Below are positions 7,930 through 15,508 of a stretch of DNA of 15,636 nucleotides, piece after piece; within the stretch, counting starts at the first letter, position 1; each line of letters starts with the position of its first letter. This stretch comes from an uncultured Flavobacteriales bacterium. GTDB lineage: Bacteria; Bacteroidota; Bacteroidia; Flavobacteriales; BACL11. Location: assembly GCA_913047525.1 (NCBI GenBank), contig CAJWUS010000019.1:1-15636 (forward strand), in the 5' to 3' direction. The translations under genes were made by a program, and so were the position numbers. The notes beneath the pieces were generated by a model, which worked only from the letters and a program-made list of their open reading frames with translations, was not told the DNA's origin and searched no databases.

Positions 7930-7950
7930 AAATTGAGGTTCTAGTTTTGA

Positions 7951-7958
7951 CAAATATA
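7951..7958 (-). promoter_or_regulatory. -7 box (TATATTTG) for the membrane protein-hflX operon
   Basis: On the minus strand TATATTTG fits TAnnTTTG exactly. It overlaps the first possible TTG codon (7953-7951) and sits 21 bases before the GTG at 7929, favouring the GTG. A TTG lies 12 bases further upstream, shorter than the usual -33 spacing, so only the -7 element is convincing. Confidence 0.45.
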
Positions 7959-8038
7959 CCCATTTTTTATCAAATGAATTTTGAAATACCTGACACTTTG
8001 TAAAAAATCTGTAAATTCACGGCTTGAATTTTTACTTA

Positions 8039-11014
8039 ATGAAAAAATACATCTTTATTATTTTGCTCTTCAATTTTTGCTTTCCTTCTTTTGGGCAAGA
8101 AACATTTCCTGTAAATGGAGTCGCTACCGAATTTCAACCTATTTATGCTTTTATCAATGCACACATTGTAAATGCAGACAATGAAATTCCTAATGGAATT
8201 TTGCTCATTCAAGGAAATAAAATTCTGGAAGCAGATACTGGAGTGCAAATACCAACAGATGCAATAATAAAAGATTTAAAAGGTGATTATATTTATCCTT
8301 CTTTTATTGACCTGAACAGTCAATACGGTTTGCCAAAAACAAAAGAAAGGGAATACTCCAATCTTCCGCAATATACTAGTAAAAAAGAGGGGGCCTTCCA
8401 TTGGAACCAGGCCATTCACCCAGAAATTATTGCTACAAATTATTTTAAAAATGATAGAGCAAAAGCGGTAAGCTTAAGAAGTGTCGGATTTGGCACAGTT
8501 CTTAGCCACCAACAAGATGGAATTCTAAGAGGAACTGGCGGATTGGTTTTGCTCTCGGAAGAAAGGGAGCATCAAAACATTTTGATAAAAAATGCTGCTG
8601 CTCACTACTCTTTTAATAAAGGGAGTTCTAGCCAGAGATACCCCACTTCACTTATGGGAAGCATTGCTCTGTTTAGGCAAACTTATTTGGATGCAGAGTG
8701 GTATGGACAAGGAGTTGAAAATATTAACTATTCGTTTGAAGCGTTTAATAACCACCAAGATTTACCACAAATTTTTGAAATAAAAGATGCTTTTGATATT
8801 TCACGAATTTATAAAATAGCAGATGAATTTGAAGTGGACTATATCATCAAAGGAAATGGAGATGAGTATCAGCAGTTGGGGATAATTAAGGAAAGCGGAT
8901 TCTCTTTTATTTTACCGCTTAACTTTCCTAAAAGTTATGAAGTTAGCAATCCAGAGGAAGCTGAAAATATTACACTCGAGCAACTAAAACATTGGGAAAA
9001 TGCCCCTTATAATCCTACTATTTTAGCCAATAATGACATTACATTTTCGCTTACAAGTTCGGGGTACAAAAATATTAAAGATTTTCTGACTCATTTGCGA
9101 AAAGCTGTAAAAAAAGGCCTTTCTAAAAAGGATGCGCTTGCTGCTTTAACAACAATTCCAGCTCAATTTGTGAATGCGAAAAACTTAATTGGGAGTATTG
9201 AATCTGATAAGTTTGCTAATTTTATTATTTGCTCAAAAGATATTTTTGAAGATGGCGTTATTTATGAAAATTGGGTTGCTGGGAAAAAATATGAGGTAAA
9301 TAAAAAACAAGAACTTGATGTGAGAGGGTTTTACACTTTTAGTTCTGATGAGTTGGAAAATAAGTTGGCAGCAATTAAAGGAACAAAGGAAAAGCCAAAA
9401 GCAACCATCTTTTTGTTGGACTCATTAGCACTTAAAACATCTCTTTCTGATAATGAAATAAATGTAAATACAAAGGATGGTGATTTTCGTTTGGCTGGAA
9501 CTTTCTCTGCTGGAAAAATAAGCGGAAGATATCAAGATGCAGATGGTATCTTCCATAATTTTTTAATGGTGCGTGATTCTCTTTTTGTAGAAAAGAAAAA
9601 AGAGATAAAAGTAGAAACAGATAGTATTATCCCGAAAATCTGGATGCCCAATAAAGCTTATGGATTTATACAAAAACCCTCAGATGAAATTATCATTTTC
9701 AAAAATGCGACAGTGTGGACAAACGAATCAGAAGGAATATTGGAAAATACTGATGTTGTAATAAAAGATGGAAAAATTATTGCAATTGGAAAAGAAATTG
9801 ATCTTTCTGAAATTTTAGATAAAGAGGTCCCCGTAAAAACAATTGATGCGAGCAGCAAGCACATCACTTGTGGTATAATTGATGAACATTCCCATATTGC
9901 CATTAGAAGAGGGGTAAATGAAAGCAGTCAAGCGGTTACAGCTGAGGTGCGAATAGGAGATGTAATAAATGCAAATGATATTAATATTTATCGTCAGCTT
10001 TCAGGAGGAGTTACTACTTCACAACTTTTGCATGGTTCGGCTAACCCTATTGGTGGGCAATCAGCTCTGATAAAACTAAGATGGGGAAGTAATGCAGAAG
10101 AAATGAAAATTGATGGAGCGGATGGTTTTATCAAATTTGCATTAGGCGAAAATGTAAAACAATCCAATTGGGGCAATTTTAATAAGGTGCGATTCCCACA
10201 AACCAGAATGGGGGTTGAGCAAGTTTTTTATGATGCATTTTACAGAGCAAGAACTTACCAATTGGAGTGGGATTTGTATAATGCCATGCCAAGTGGAATG
10301 AAAAGAAAATCAGAATCGCCAAGAGAAGATTTAGAACTTAATGCACTGGTTGAAATTTTGAAAAGTGAACGATTTGTTACTTGTCATTCCTATGTACAAT
10401 CAGAAATAAATATGCTAATGCATGTGGCGGATTCCATGCGTTTTTCCATTAATACCTTCACCCATATATTGGAAGGCTTTAAAATAGCCGACAAATTGCT
10501 CAAACATGGAGCAGGCGGCTCTACTTTTTCTGATTGGTGGGCATACAAATTTGAAGTGAATGATGCGATTCCTTATAATGCGACATTGATGAATAATGCT
10601 GGGGTGGTTACGGCCATCAATTCGGATGATGCCGAAATGGGAAGGCGTCTAAATCAGGAAGCTGCAAAAGCAGTGAAATATGGGGCAACAACTGAGGAAG
10701 ATGCTTGGAAAATGATTACACTTAATCCTGCAAAACTCTTGCATTTGGAAGACAGAATGGGCTCCATAAAAGTGGGGAAAGATGCCGATATTGTCATCTG
10801 GTCCAATAATCCTTTATCGGTTTACGCTAAAGCAGAACAAACTTATGTGGATGGTATTTGCCTATTTGATAAGGATAGAGATATACAATTAAGAGAGCAA
10901 AATTTGGGGGAGAGAATGCGTATCATTAAAAAAATGATAAGTGATAAAGGTAAAAAGAAGAAGCCAGAAAAAAAAGAAGAAAAACTATACCATTGTGACA
11001 CCTTAGAGCCATGA
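8039..11014 (+). CDS. Secreted two-module amidohydrolase family protein
   Basis: A 991-residue exported protein made of two amidohydrolase modules. A Sec signal peptide (MKKYIFIILLFNFCFPSFGQ) supports the ATG at 8039 over the upstream TTG at 8024. The first module (about 25-425) keeps the fold's pattern, but where the HxH metal motif should follow the PSFID strand it has Asn93 and Gln95, so it is probably inactive. Residues about 425-540 are an unrecognised, probably beta-rich linker. The second module (about 545-965) is complete: His617 and His619 (EHSH), His783 (CHSY), His809 (FTH) and Asp863 (NSDDA), the ligands of a metal-dependent hydrolase of the imidazolonepropionase/dipeptidase-like group. 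The C-terminal tail is lysine-rich. The substrate is unknown. The stop overlaps the next gene as ATGA. Confidence 0.88.
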   Translation: MKKYIFIILLFNFCFPSFGQETFPVNGVATEFQPIYAFINAHIVNADNEIPNGILLIQGNKILEADTGVQIPTDAIIKDLKGDYIYPSFIDLNSQYGLPKTKEREYSNLPQYTSKKEGAFHWNQAIHPEIIATNYFKNDRAKAVSLRSVGFGTVLSHQQDGILRGTGGLVLLSEEREHQNILIKNAAAHYSFNKGSSSQRYPTSLMGSIALFRQTYLDAEWYGQGVENINYSFEAFNNHQDLPQIFEIKDAFDISRIYKIADEFEVDYIIKGNGDEYQQLGIIKESGFSFILPLNFPKSYEVSNPEEAENITLEQLKHWENAPYNPTILANNDITFSLTSSGYKNIKDFLTHLRKAVKKGLSKKDALAALTTIPAQFVNAKNLIGSIESDKFANFIICSKDIFEDGVIYENWVAGKKYEVNKKQELDVRGFYTFSSDELENKLAAIKGTKEKPKATIFLLDSLALKTSLSDNEINVNTKDGDFRLAGTFSAGKISGRYQDADGIFHNFLMVRDSLFVEKKKEIKVETDSIIPKIWMPNKAYGFIQKPSDEIIIFKNATVWTNESEGILENTDVVIKDGKIIAIGKEIDLSEILDKEVPVKTIDASSKHITCGIIDEHSHIAIRRGVNESSQAVTAEVRIGDVINANDINIYRQLSGGVTTSQLLHGSANPIGGQSALIKLRWGSNAEEMKIDGADGFIKFALGENVKQSNWGNFNKVRFPQTRMGVEQVFYDAFYRARTYQLEWDLYNAMPSGMKRKSESPREDLELNALVEILKSERFVTCHSYVQSEINMLMHVADSMRFSINTFTHILEGFKIADKLLKHGAGGSTFSDWWAYKFEVNDAIPYNATLMNNAGVVTAINSDDAEMGRRLNQEAAKAVKYGATTEEDAWKMITLNPAKLLHLEDRMGSIKVGKDADIVIWSNNPLSVYAKAEQTYVDGICLFDKDRDIQLREQNLGERMRIIKKMISDKGKKKKPEKKEEKLYHCDTLEP

Positions 11015-12276
11015 TAAGAAAAATGATTGTATTTATATTCTGTATCGCTTTTGTACAAACTATTTTTGCACAAAGTCATGTTTTGTATTTGGGCGGTATA
11101 GCTCATTTAGGAAACGGATTGAAAATTGAGAACTCTGCCATAAGTGTGGAAGATGGAAAATTCTCTTTGGTATCTGACGCAAGTATTATCCGAATAGACC
11201 CTACTACTTACGACACTATAATCAAGCTAAACGGAAAGCATATTTACCCTGCTTTTATTGTACCAAATACTACCTTAGGAATTACTGAAATTGGGCAGGT
11301 AAGGGCTACGCATGATTATAGAGAAACGGGAGCACTTAATCCGAATGTTCGCTCACTTATTGCTTATAATACCGATTCAAAAATTATTACAACCATTAGA
11401 AGCAATGGAGTGCTTATAGCCCAAGTTACTCCAAGAGGAGGAACCATTTCTGGGCAATCTTCTGTAACTCAATTAGATGGGTGGAATTGGGAAGATGCAG
11501 TGCTTAGGGCGGATGATGGCTTGCATCTGAATTGGCCTAATTCTTATCATTATAGTGGTTGGTGGGCAGAGCCAGGAGAAAATAAGAAAAATGAGAAATA
11601 CAATAAGCGTATTGGCGAAATAAAAACCTTTTTTACAAAAGCAGAGGTCTATGCCAAATCGGCTAATATTATGGATTTGCGAATGGAAAGTATGAAAGGG
11701 CTTTTTAGTGGAAGTAAAACGCTTTACATACATGCCAATTATGCCAAAGATATGCGAAAAGCAATTAAAATGACAAGCGAATTACACATCAAAAAAGTAG
11801 TAATTATTGGGGCAGAAGATGCCTTAGAAATTGTGGATTTACTGAAAGAAAGAAATATTTCCTTAATTTTAAATAGGGTGCACCGGCTTCCTGAAAGCCA
11901 AGATAGCCCCATTGATGAACCGTTTACACAAAGTAAAAAATTAAAAGAAGCAGGGATTTTGTTTTGTCTTAGCTATGAAGGAGATATGGAAGCAATGGGT
12001 GCCAGAAACTTGCCCTTTTCAGCCGGTACTACTGTGGCTTATGGTCTGGATTATGAAGATGCCATTTCTGCAATTACTTTAAATACCGCCAAAATTTTAG
12101 GAATAGATACGCAAGTTGGCTCCATTGAACATGGAAAAGAGGCTACTTTTTTTATTAGCACAGGGGATGCACTAGACATGAGAACAAACAATGTGGAGAA
12201 TGCTTTTATTAAAGGAAAGCCAATAGATTTAAACAATCACCAAAAGGAACTTTTTGAGAAGTATCGAAACAGATAG
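11011..12276 (+). CDS. Secreted amidohydrolase-like protein lacking metal ligands
   Basis: A 421-residue exported protein: a signal peptide of about 20 residues ends IFA before QSHVLYL, followed by one amidohydrolase-type module. Its beginning (residues 22-95) resembles both modules of the preceding protein: a small beta domain, then KHIYPAFIVPNTTLGI. At the HxH position it has Asn86 and Thr88, and the later ligand region reads FCLSYEGD instead of the usual Ser/Thr-Asp strand end, so the classic metal site appears absent. The C-terminal layout (ITLNTAKILGIDTQVGSIEHGKEA) is canonical for the family. The ATG overlaps the previous stop (ATGA), so both proteins are made together and both are exported; a non-catalytic partner subunit is a plausible inference. 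An in-frame ATG at 11023 is an alternative start. Confidence 0.87.
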   Translation: MIRKMIVFIFCIAFVQTIFAQSHVLYLGGIAHLGNGLKIENSAISVEDGKFSLVSDASIIRIDPTTYDTIIKLNGKHIYPAFIVPNTTLGITEIGQVRATHDYRETGALNPNVRSLIAYNTDSKIITTIRSNGVLIAQVTPRGGTISGQSSVTQLDGWNWEDAVLRADDGLHLNWPNSYHYSGWWAEPGENKKNEKYNKRIGEIKTFFTKAEVYAKSANIMDLRMESMKGLFSGSKTLYIHANYAKDMRKAIKMTSELHIKKVVIIGAEDALEIVDLLKERNISLILNRVHRLPESQDSPIDEPFTQSKKLKEAGILFCLSYEGDMEAMGARNLPFSAGTTVAYGLDYEDAISAITLNTAKILGIDTQVGSIEHGKEATFFISTGDALDMRTNNVENAFIKGKPIDLNNHQKELFEKYRNR

Positions 12277-12696
12277 TTATTTCTTCCAAACCAATTTCTT
12301 TCCAAATCCCAATTTATTGTGAGTCATTTTAATAAATGTTAGTTGCATTGCCCAAGGTTGTGGCTTCATTATTCTAGCATAAGGAAATTCTTTTAGGTAT
12401 TGCTTTTTAGATTTTTCTAAGTTCTCCCCTTTTAATTCTATAATTTCTCCCATTAATTGCACCCCTTGTATTTTACTTAGTTCTTTTGTTTCTAGTGCAA
12501 TGGTTCCGGCCGCATTTGGGTTTGCTATAAAATCTTGGGCATGTTTGGTTTTGGTATCAGAAGAAAAAATTAGCCAATTTTTATTTTCATCATACACATA
12601 AAAACAATTGGCGCAATAGGGCATGTTGTCTTTGCTTGTTGCTAATGTAAGAAGGTGGTGCGCTTTAATAAAATCGATAATTCGCTTATCAATCAT
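12277..12696 (-). CDS. YhbP/UPF0306 family protein (pyridoxamine 5'-phosphate oxidase-like fold)
   Basis: A 139-residue protein with the flavin-reductase-like split-barrel of the pyridoxamine phosphate oxidase superfamily. It resembles Escherichia coli YhbP (UPF0306) along its length: HHLLTLATSKDNMPYCANCF near the N-terminus, the central KIQGVQLMGEI strand, FPYARIM, and the C-terminal LGFGKK(L/M)(V/I)W signature. FMN binding is expected from the fold, but the reaction is not known. The ATG overlaps the trpS stop by one base (TAATG), making it the downstream gene of a trpS operon. Its stop directly abuts the stop of the convergent amidohydrolase-like gene, with no bases between them. Confidence 0.85.
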   Translation of the reverse strand: MIDKRIIDFIKAHHLLTLATSKDNMPYCANCFYVYDENKNWLIFSSDTKTKHAQDFIANPNAAGTIALETKELSKIQGVQLMGEIIELKGENLEKSKKQYLKEFPYARIMKPQPWAMQLTFIKMTHNKLGFGKKLVWKK

Positions 12697-13664
12697 TAAT
12701 AGCCAATATTTATTCTTACTCTTTGTAATACTTCACGAGCAATTACCTTGGCCTTTTCTGCTCCTTTCTGGAGTTCTTTTTCAATAATATCTTTGTTTTC
12801 CATTAGGTAATTAAACTTTTCTCTCTCTACCGTATATTTATCACAAATCAAATCAAAGAGTTCTTGTTTTGCATAGCCATAACCAAAATTACCAGCTGCA
12901 TATTTTGCTTTTAAATTCTCTGATTGCTTTTCAGTAGCCAATAATCTATACAATTGAAATACATTACAATCCTTCGCATTTTTTTTCTCTTCCATCGGTG
13001 TAGAATCTGTTTTTATGCCCATTATTTGCTTCTTTAATTTCTTGTCCGATAGGAAAATATCAATGTCATTATTATAGGATTTACTCATTTTTTGTCCATC
13101 AGTTCCCGGTACAATCATCACTCTTTCATCTACTTTTGTTTCAGGAATTACAAAAGAGTTTGGATATCTATGATTGAAAGCTCCGGCAATATCACGAGTG
13201 ATTTCCAAATGCTGCATTTGGTCTTTCCCAACAGGAACTATGTTAGCATCATACAACAAAATATCAGCCGCCATCAAAACTGGATAAGTAAAAAGCCCAG
13301 TATTTACACACGATAATTTATCCGATTTATCTTTAAAGGAATGAGCATTTGCAAGCATTGGAAAAGGTGTAAAACAGTTTAAAAACCATGTAAGCTCTGT
13401 TACTTCTGTAACATCTGATTGCCTATAAAACAAGTTTTTATCCGTATCAAAACCAAAGGCAAGCCAAGCAGCAGCTGTTGCATAAGTGTTGTTTTTCAAA
13501 TTTTCCGCATCTCTTATGGTAGTAAAAGAGTGTAAATCCGCAATAAAAAACAAACTTTCATTTTTATCTTGCTGAGATAACGTTATTGCTGGAATAATTG
13601 CTCCTAGTAAATTTCCTAGATGCGGTGTCCCTGTGCTTTGTATTCCAGTAAGTATTCTTGCCAT
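12696..13664 (-). CDS. trpS: Tryptophan--tRNA ligase
   Basis: A 322-residue class Ic aminoacyl-tRNA synthetase that charges tRNA(Trp) in the cytoplasm. The ATP-binding motifs are clear: PHLGN at residues 14-18 (HIGH equivalent, after TGIQSTG) and KMSKS at 192-196. The core includes FIADLHSFTT, VLMAADILLYDANIVPVGKDQ and EITRDIA, which line the tryptophan and tRNA sites. The length is normal for the bacterial enzyme. The ATG at 13664 is the expected start (MARILTGIQ). It diverges from the PlsC-family gene across a 48-bp spacer and is followed by the YhbP-like gene with a one-base overlap. Confidence 0.97.
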   Translation of the reverse strand: MARILTGIQSTGTPHLGNLLGAIIPAITLSQQDKNESLFFIADLHSFTTIRDAENLKNNTYATAAAWLAFGFDTDKNLFYRQSDVTEVTELTWFLNCFTPFPMLANAHSFKDKSDKLSCVNTGLFTYPVLMAADILLYDANIVPVGKDQMQHLEITRDIAGAFNHRYPNSFVIPETKVDERVMIVPGTDGQKMSKSYNNDIDIFLSDKKLKKQIMGIKTDSTPMEEKKNAKDCNVFQLYRLLATEKQSENLKAKYAAGNFGYGYAKQELFDLICDKYTVEREKFNYLMENKDIIEKELQKGAEKAKVIAREVLQRVRINIGY

Positions 13665-13684
13665 TTTCCGAAAAATTGATGTTG

Positions 13685-13713
13685 TAAAAATAGGATTTTT
13701 ATCTTTGCGCCAA
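13685..13713 (-). promoter_or_regulatory. Possible trpS promoter
   Basis: On the minus strand a TTG (13713-13711) is followed after 18 bases by TATTTTTA (13692-13685), one mismatch from TAnnTTTG. The spacing fits the Bacteroidota -33/-7 layout. The -7 element ends 20 bases before the trpS ATG. The single mismatch is at the last, well-conserved G, so confidence is modest. Confidence 0.35.
13700..13707 (+). promoter_or_regulatory. -7 box (TATCTTTG) for plsC-gatC
   Basis: A perfect TAnnTTTG match ending 5 bases before the acyltransferase ATG; a TTG at 13676-13678 lies 21 bases upstream and could be the -33 element. As with the exporter gene, the distance implies a leaderless or nearly leaderless mRNA. 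Confidence 0.6.
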
Positions 13714-14447
13714 TGAAATGGATAGGGTATCTTTTTAGCGTAATTTGGCGATTGTGGTTTTTACTGGTATTTTTTAGTGTTTTTTTAATTTCTATTCCGC
13801 TTCTTTTTTTCTTCACTTCCATCTGTCAAAATCATAAAACAGTTTGCCACTTAGCTCGCTATTGGTCAAAACTAACACTTTGTTTATCCTTTATTTTTCC
13901 AAAAGTTGAGTGGGAAGAAAAGTTGAGCAAAGATGAACATTATATATTTTGTCCTAATCATGTTTCTACATTAGACATTCCCCTTATTCTGGCAGTATTG
14001 CCAATCCCTTTACAATTTATGGGAAAAGCTGAAATTGCAAGCATTCCCCTATTTGGCTGGTTTTATAAAAACAATAGTGTACTTGTAGATAGAAGCAAAA
14101 TAAGAGATACTTATGCTGCTTTTATTAAGGCAGGAAGAAAATTAGATGAGGGGATTAGTATGTGTATTTTTCCGGAAGGAGGAATTCCTAAAAAAGAAGT
14201 TTTTTTAAAACCATTTAAAAACGGGCCTTTCCGTTTAGCTATTGAAAAAAGTGTAAAAATTGTACCAATCACTTTGGCTGATAATAAAAAAATATTTCCA
14301 CAAGAATATTTTAAAGGAAGGCCAGGAATTGTAAGGATTAAAATTCATTCGTCTATTAAAATAAATGAAAACAATTCCTTAGAAAATTTGAATAACACAG
14401 TTTACAATACTATTTTTGAACAATTGAAAAGAGATGAAAATAACTAA
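13713..14447 (+). CDS. 1-acyl-sn-glycerol-3-phosphate acyltransferase family protein (PlsC-like)
   Basis: A 244-residue membrane-bound acyltransferase that would add the second acyl chain to lysophosphatidic acid, giving phosphatidic acid for phospholipid synthesis. A strong hydrophobic segment at about residues 10-36 anchors it. The catalytic HX4D motif is NHVSTLD (His83, Asp88). MGKAEI near 103-108, VDRS at 125-128 and FPEGG at 153-157 are the substrate-binding blocks of the family, followed by IVPITL. The ATG at 13713 follows a TATCTTTG box by 5 bases. Its end overlaps gatC by 14 bp. Related acyltransferases act on other lipids (for example ornithine lipids), so the exact acceptor is inferred. 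Confidence 0.88.
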   Translation: MKWIGYLFSVIWRLWFLLVFFSVFLISIPLLFFFTSICQNHKTVCHLARYWSKLTLCLSFIFPKVEWEEKLSKDEHYIFCPNHVSTLDIPLILAVLPIPLQFMGKAEIASIPLFGWFYKNNSVLVDRSKIRDTYAAFIKAGRKLDEGISMCIFPEGGIPKKEVFLKPFKNGPFRLAIEKSVKIVPITLADNKKIFPQEYFKGRPGIVRIKIHSSIKINENNSLENLNNTVYNTIFEQLKRDENN

Positions 14448-14730
14448 CAAACTAATAGAAGATATTGCCGCTTTGGCAAAGTTAGAATTTGATGCAAAAT
14501 CAGCTGAACTAATGAAAGCTGATTTGGAAAAAATTATTGGTTTTGTAGATAAATTAAGTGAGATTGACACGGAAGGTGTTGAACCGCTTATTTATTTAAG
14601 TGAAGAAGTAAATGTACTGAGGGAAGATGAAATACGAGCAGTTATCTCACAAGTGGAAGCTTTGAAAAATGCCCCTCAGAAAGATTCTGACTATTTTAAA
14701 GTGTCTACTGTGCTTAAAAATGAATCTTAA
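14434..14730 (+). CDS. gatC: Asp-tRNA(Asn)/Glu-tRNA(Gln) amidotransferase subunit C
   Basis: A 98-residue GatC. In the GatCAB complex it wraps around GatA and GatB, which amidate misacylated Glu-tRNA(Gln) or Asp-tRNA(Asn). The sequence has the usual helical N-terminus (IAALAKLEFD), the KIIGFVDKLSEIDTEGVEPL centre, and the extended NVLREDE and LKNAPQKDSDYFKVSTV segments that contact GatA. Length is normal. The ATG lies within the last codons of the acyltransferase gene (14-bp overlap), so it is co-transcribed; gatA and gatB are not next to it in this window. Its stop overlaps that of the DUF420 gene by four bases. Confidence 0.95.
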   Translation: MKITNKLIEDIAALAKLEFDAKSAELMKADLEKIIGFVDKLSEIDTEGVEPLIYLSEEVNVLREDEIRAVISQVEALKNAPQKDSDYFKVSTVLKNES

Positions 14731-15260
14731 TAATAAGGCCCCATAAATACATACACCAAAACACCAGTAATCGCCACATACATCCATATTGGGAAAGTCC
14801 ATTTTACAATAGCTTTGTGTTTCTCTATTTCACCAGTCAACCCACTATATATTGAAAACATTGCCAATGGCAAAACAGGAATTGACAACAAGATGTGAGA
14901 AATAAGAATGAAACGATAAGTAATTATATATTCTCCTAAATATTTTGTGTTTCCGTGATCAAGTACTAATTTTGAGAAAACATAAGAAATTAAAAATACG
15001 GATGACAACACAAAAGCAGATAACATGGCTGCTTTATGCAAATTCGTTTTTTTATTTTTTATCAAGATAAAACCTGTGAATAGTAAAACAGTTGTTGATC
15101 CATTCAAGATGGCATGAAAGAAAGGCAATGATCTAAAGTCAATGCTTTCTGACTCGATATGAAAAACAGTTGGGAATAACATTAATACCGAAACTGCAAT
15201 TGGAATAATTACCGACAAAGCAATAATCAGTGGTACAAATATTGAATCTTGTTTTTTCAT
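14727..15260 (-). CDS. DUF420 (CtaM/YozB-like) membrane protein
   Basis: A 177-residue inner-membrane protein with five predicted helices at about residues 10-30, 46-67, 76-97, 112-138 and 150-172. Conserved-looking histidines sit near the helix boundaries: His49 (FFHAILNG), His75 (LHKAAM), His122 (ISHILLSIP) and His148 (KHKAIVKW). This pattern and the ending MGPYY fit DUF420. In Gram-positives the family member CtaM is needed for maturation of haem-copper oxidase; in Bacteroidota the gene is often near cytochrome oxidase genes, but none is visible here. The ATG at 15260 gives a short charged start (MKKQDS) before the first helix. A role in oxidase assembly is inference. Confidence 0.85.
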   Translation of the reverse strand: MKKQDSIFVPLIIALSVIIPIAVSVLMLFPTVFHIESESIDFRSLPFFHAILNGSTTVLLFTGFILIKNKKTNLHKAAMLSAFVLSSVFLISYVFSKLVLDHGNTKYLGEYIITYRFILISHILLSIPVLPLAMFSIYSGLTGEIEKHKAIVKWTFPIWMYVAITGVLVYVFMGPYY

Positions 15261-15266
15261 CTTTTT

Positions 15267-15416
15267 CTATTGCATTAAAAATTTATCCAGCACATAGATA
15301 ATTTGTATAATAGGCAAGTAGGTAAATGAGCTATTATCGTCAGTATTATTATATAGTTTGACAGATCTAAGTGTAAACCAAATACCTAAAACAAATACTG
15401 AACTTGCGCCATACAC
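15267..15416 (-). CDS. Doubtful small membrane ORF or gene remnant
   Basis: In the 248-bp gap between the DUF420 gene and the bacilliredoxin gene, a minus-strand frame is open from 15461 to a TAG at 15267 (64 residues). It contains a good transmembrane-like stretch, SSVFVLGIWFTLRSVKLYNN, with a basic flank. There is no ATG; the first standard start is GTG at 15416 (49 residues), which would begin inside the likely folded part. Just upstream in the same frame is ATG-GGC-AGT followed by two TGA codons, as if a start had been cut off. It ends 6 bases before the DUF420 ATG. It could be a small gene with an unusual start, a decayed gene, or chance. I do not recognise a family. Confidence 0.25.
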   Translation of the reverse strand: MYGASSVFVLGIWFTLRSVKLYNNTDDNSSFTYLPIIQIIYVLDKFLMQ

Positions 15417-15508
15417 TGAGAGTGTTAAATCGGTATAATTCCAATGCTGAAAGACGAAATTTCATCAACTGCCCATAATATTTTAGAGTTGAAATCAGAG
15501 GATTGCTA

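Noticed and set aside
8024..8038. TTG start for the large amidohydrolase
   Set aside because: The ATG at 8039 begins a normal signal peptide (MKKYIFIILL); the extra five residues would add nothing.
10843..11106. Antisense 87-codon frame across the junction of the two amidohydrolase genes
   Set aside because: It covers the coupled overlap of two well-supported genes, and its serine/phenylalanine-rich run is the reverse of a lysine-rich tail.
14725..14737. CTTA/TAAG hairpin at the gatC/DUF420 junction
   Set aside because: Four AT-rich base pairs are expected by chance and there is no T run.
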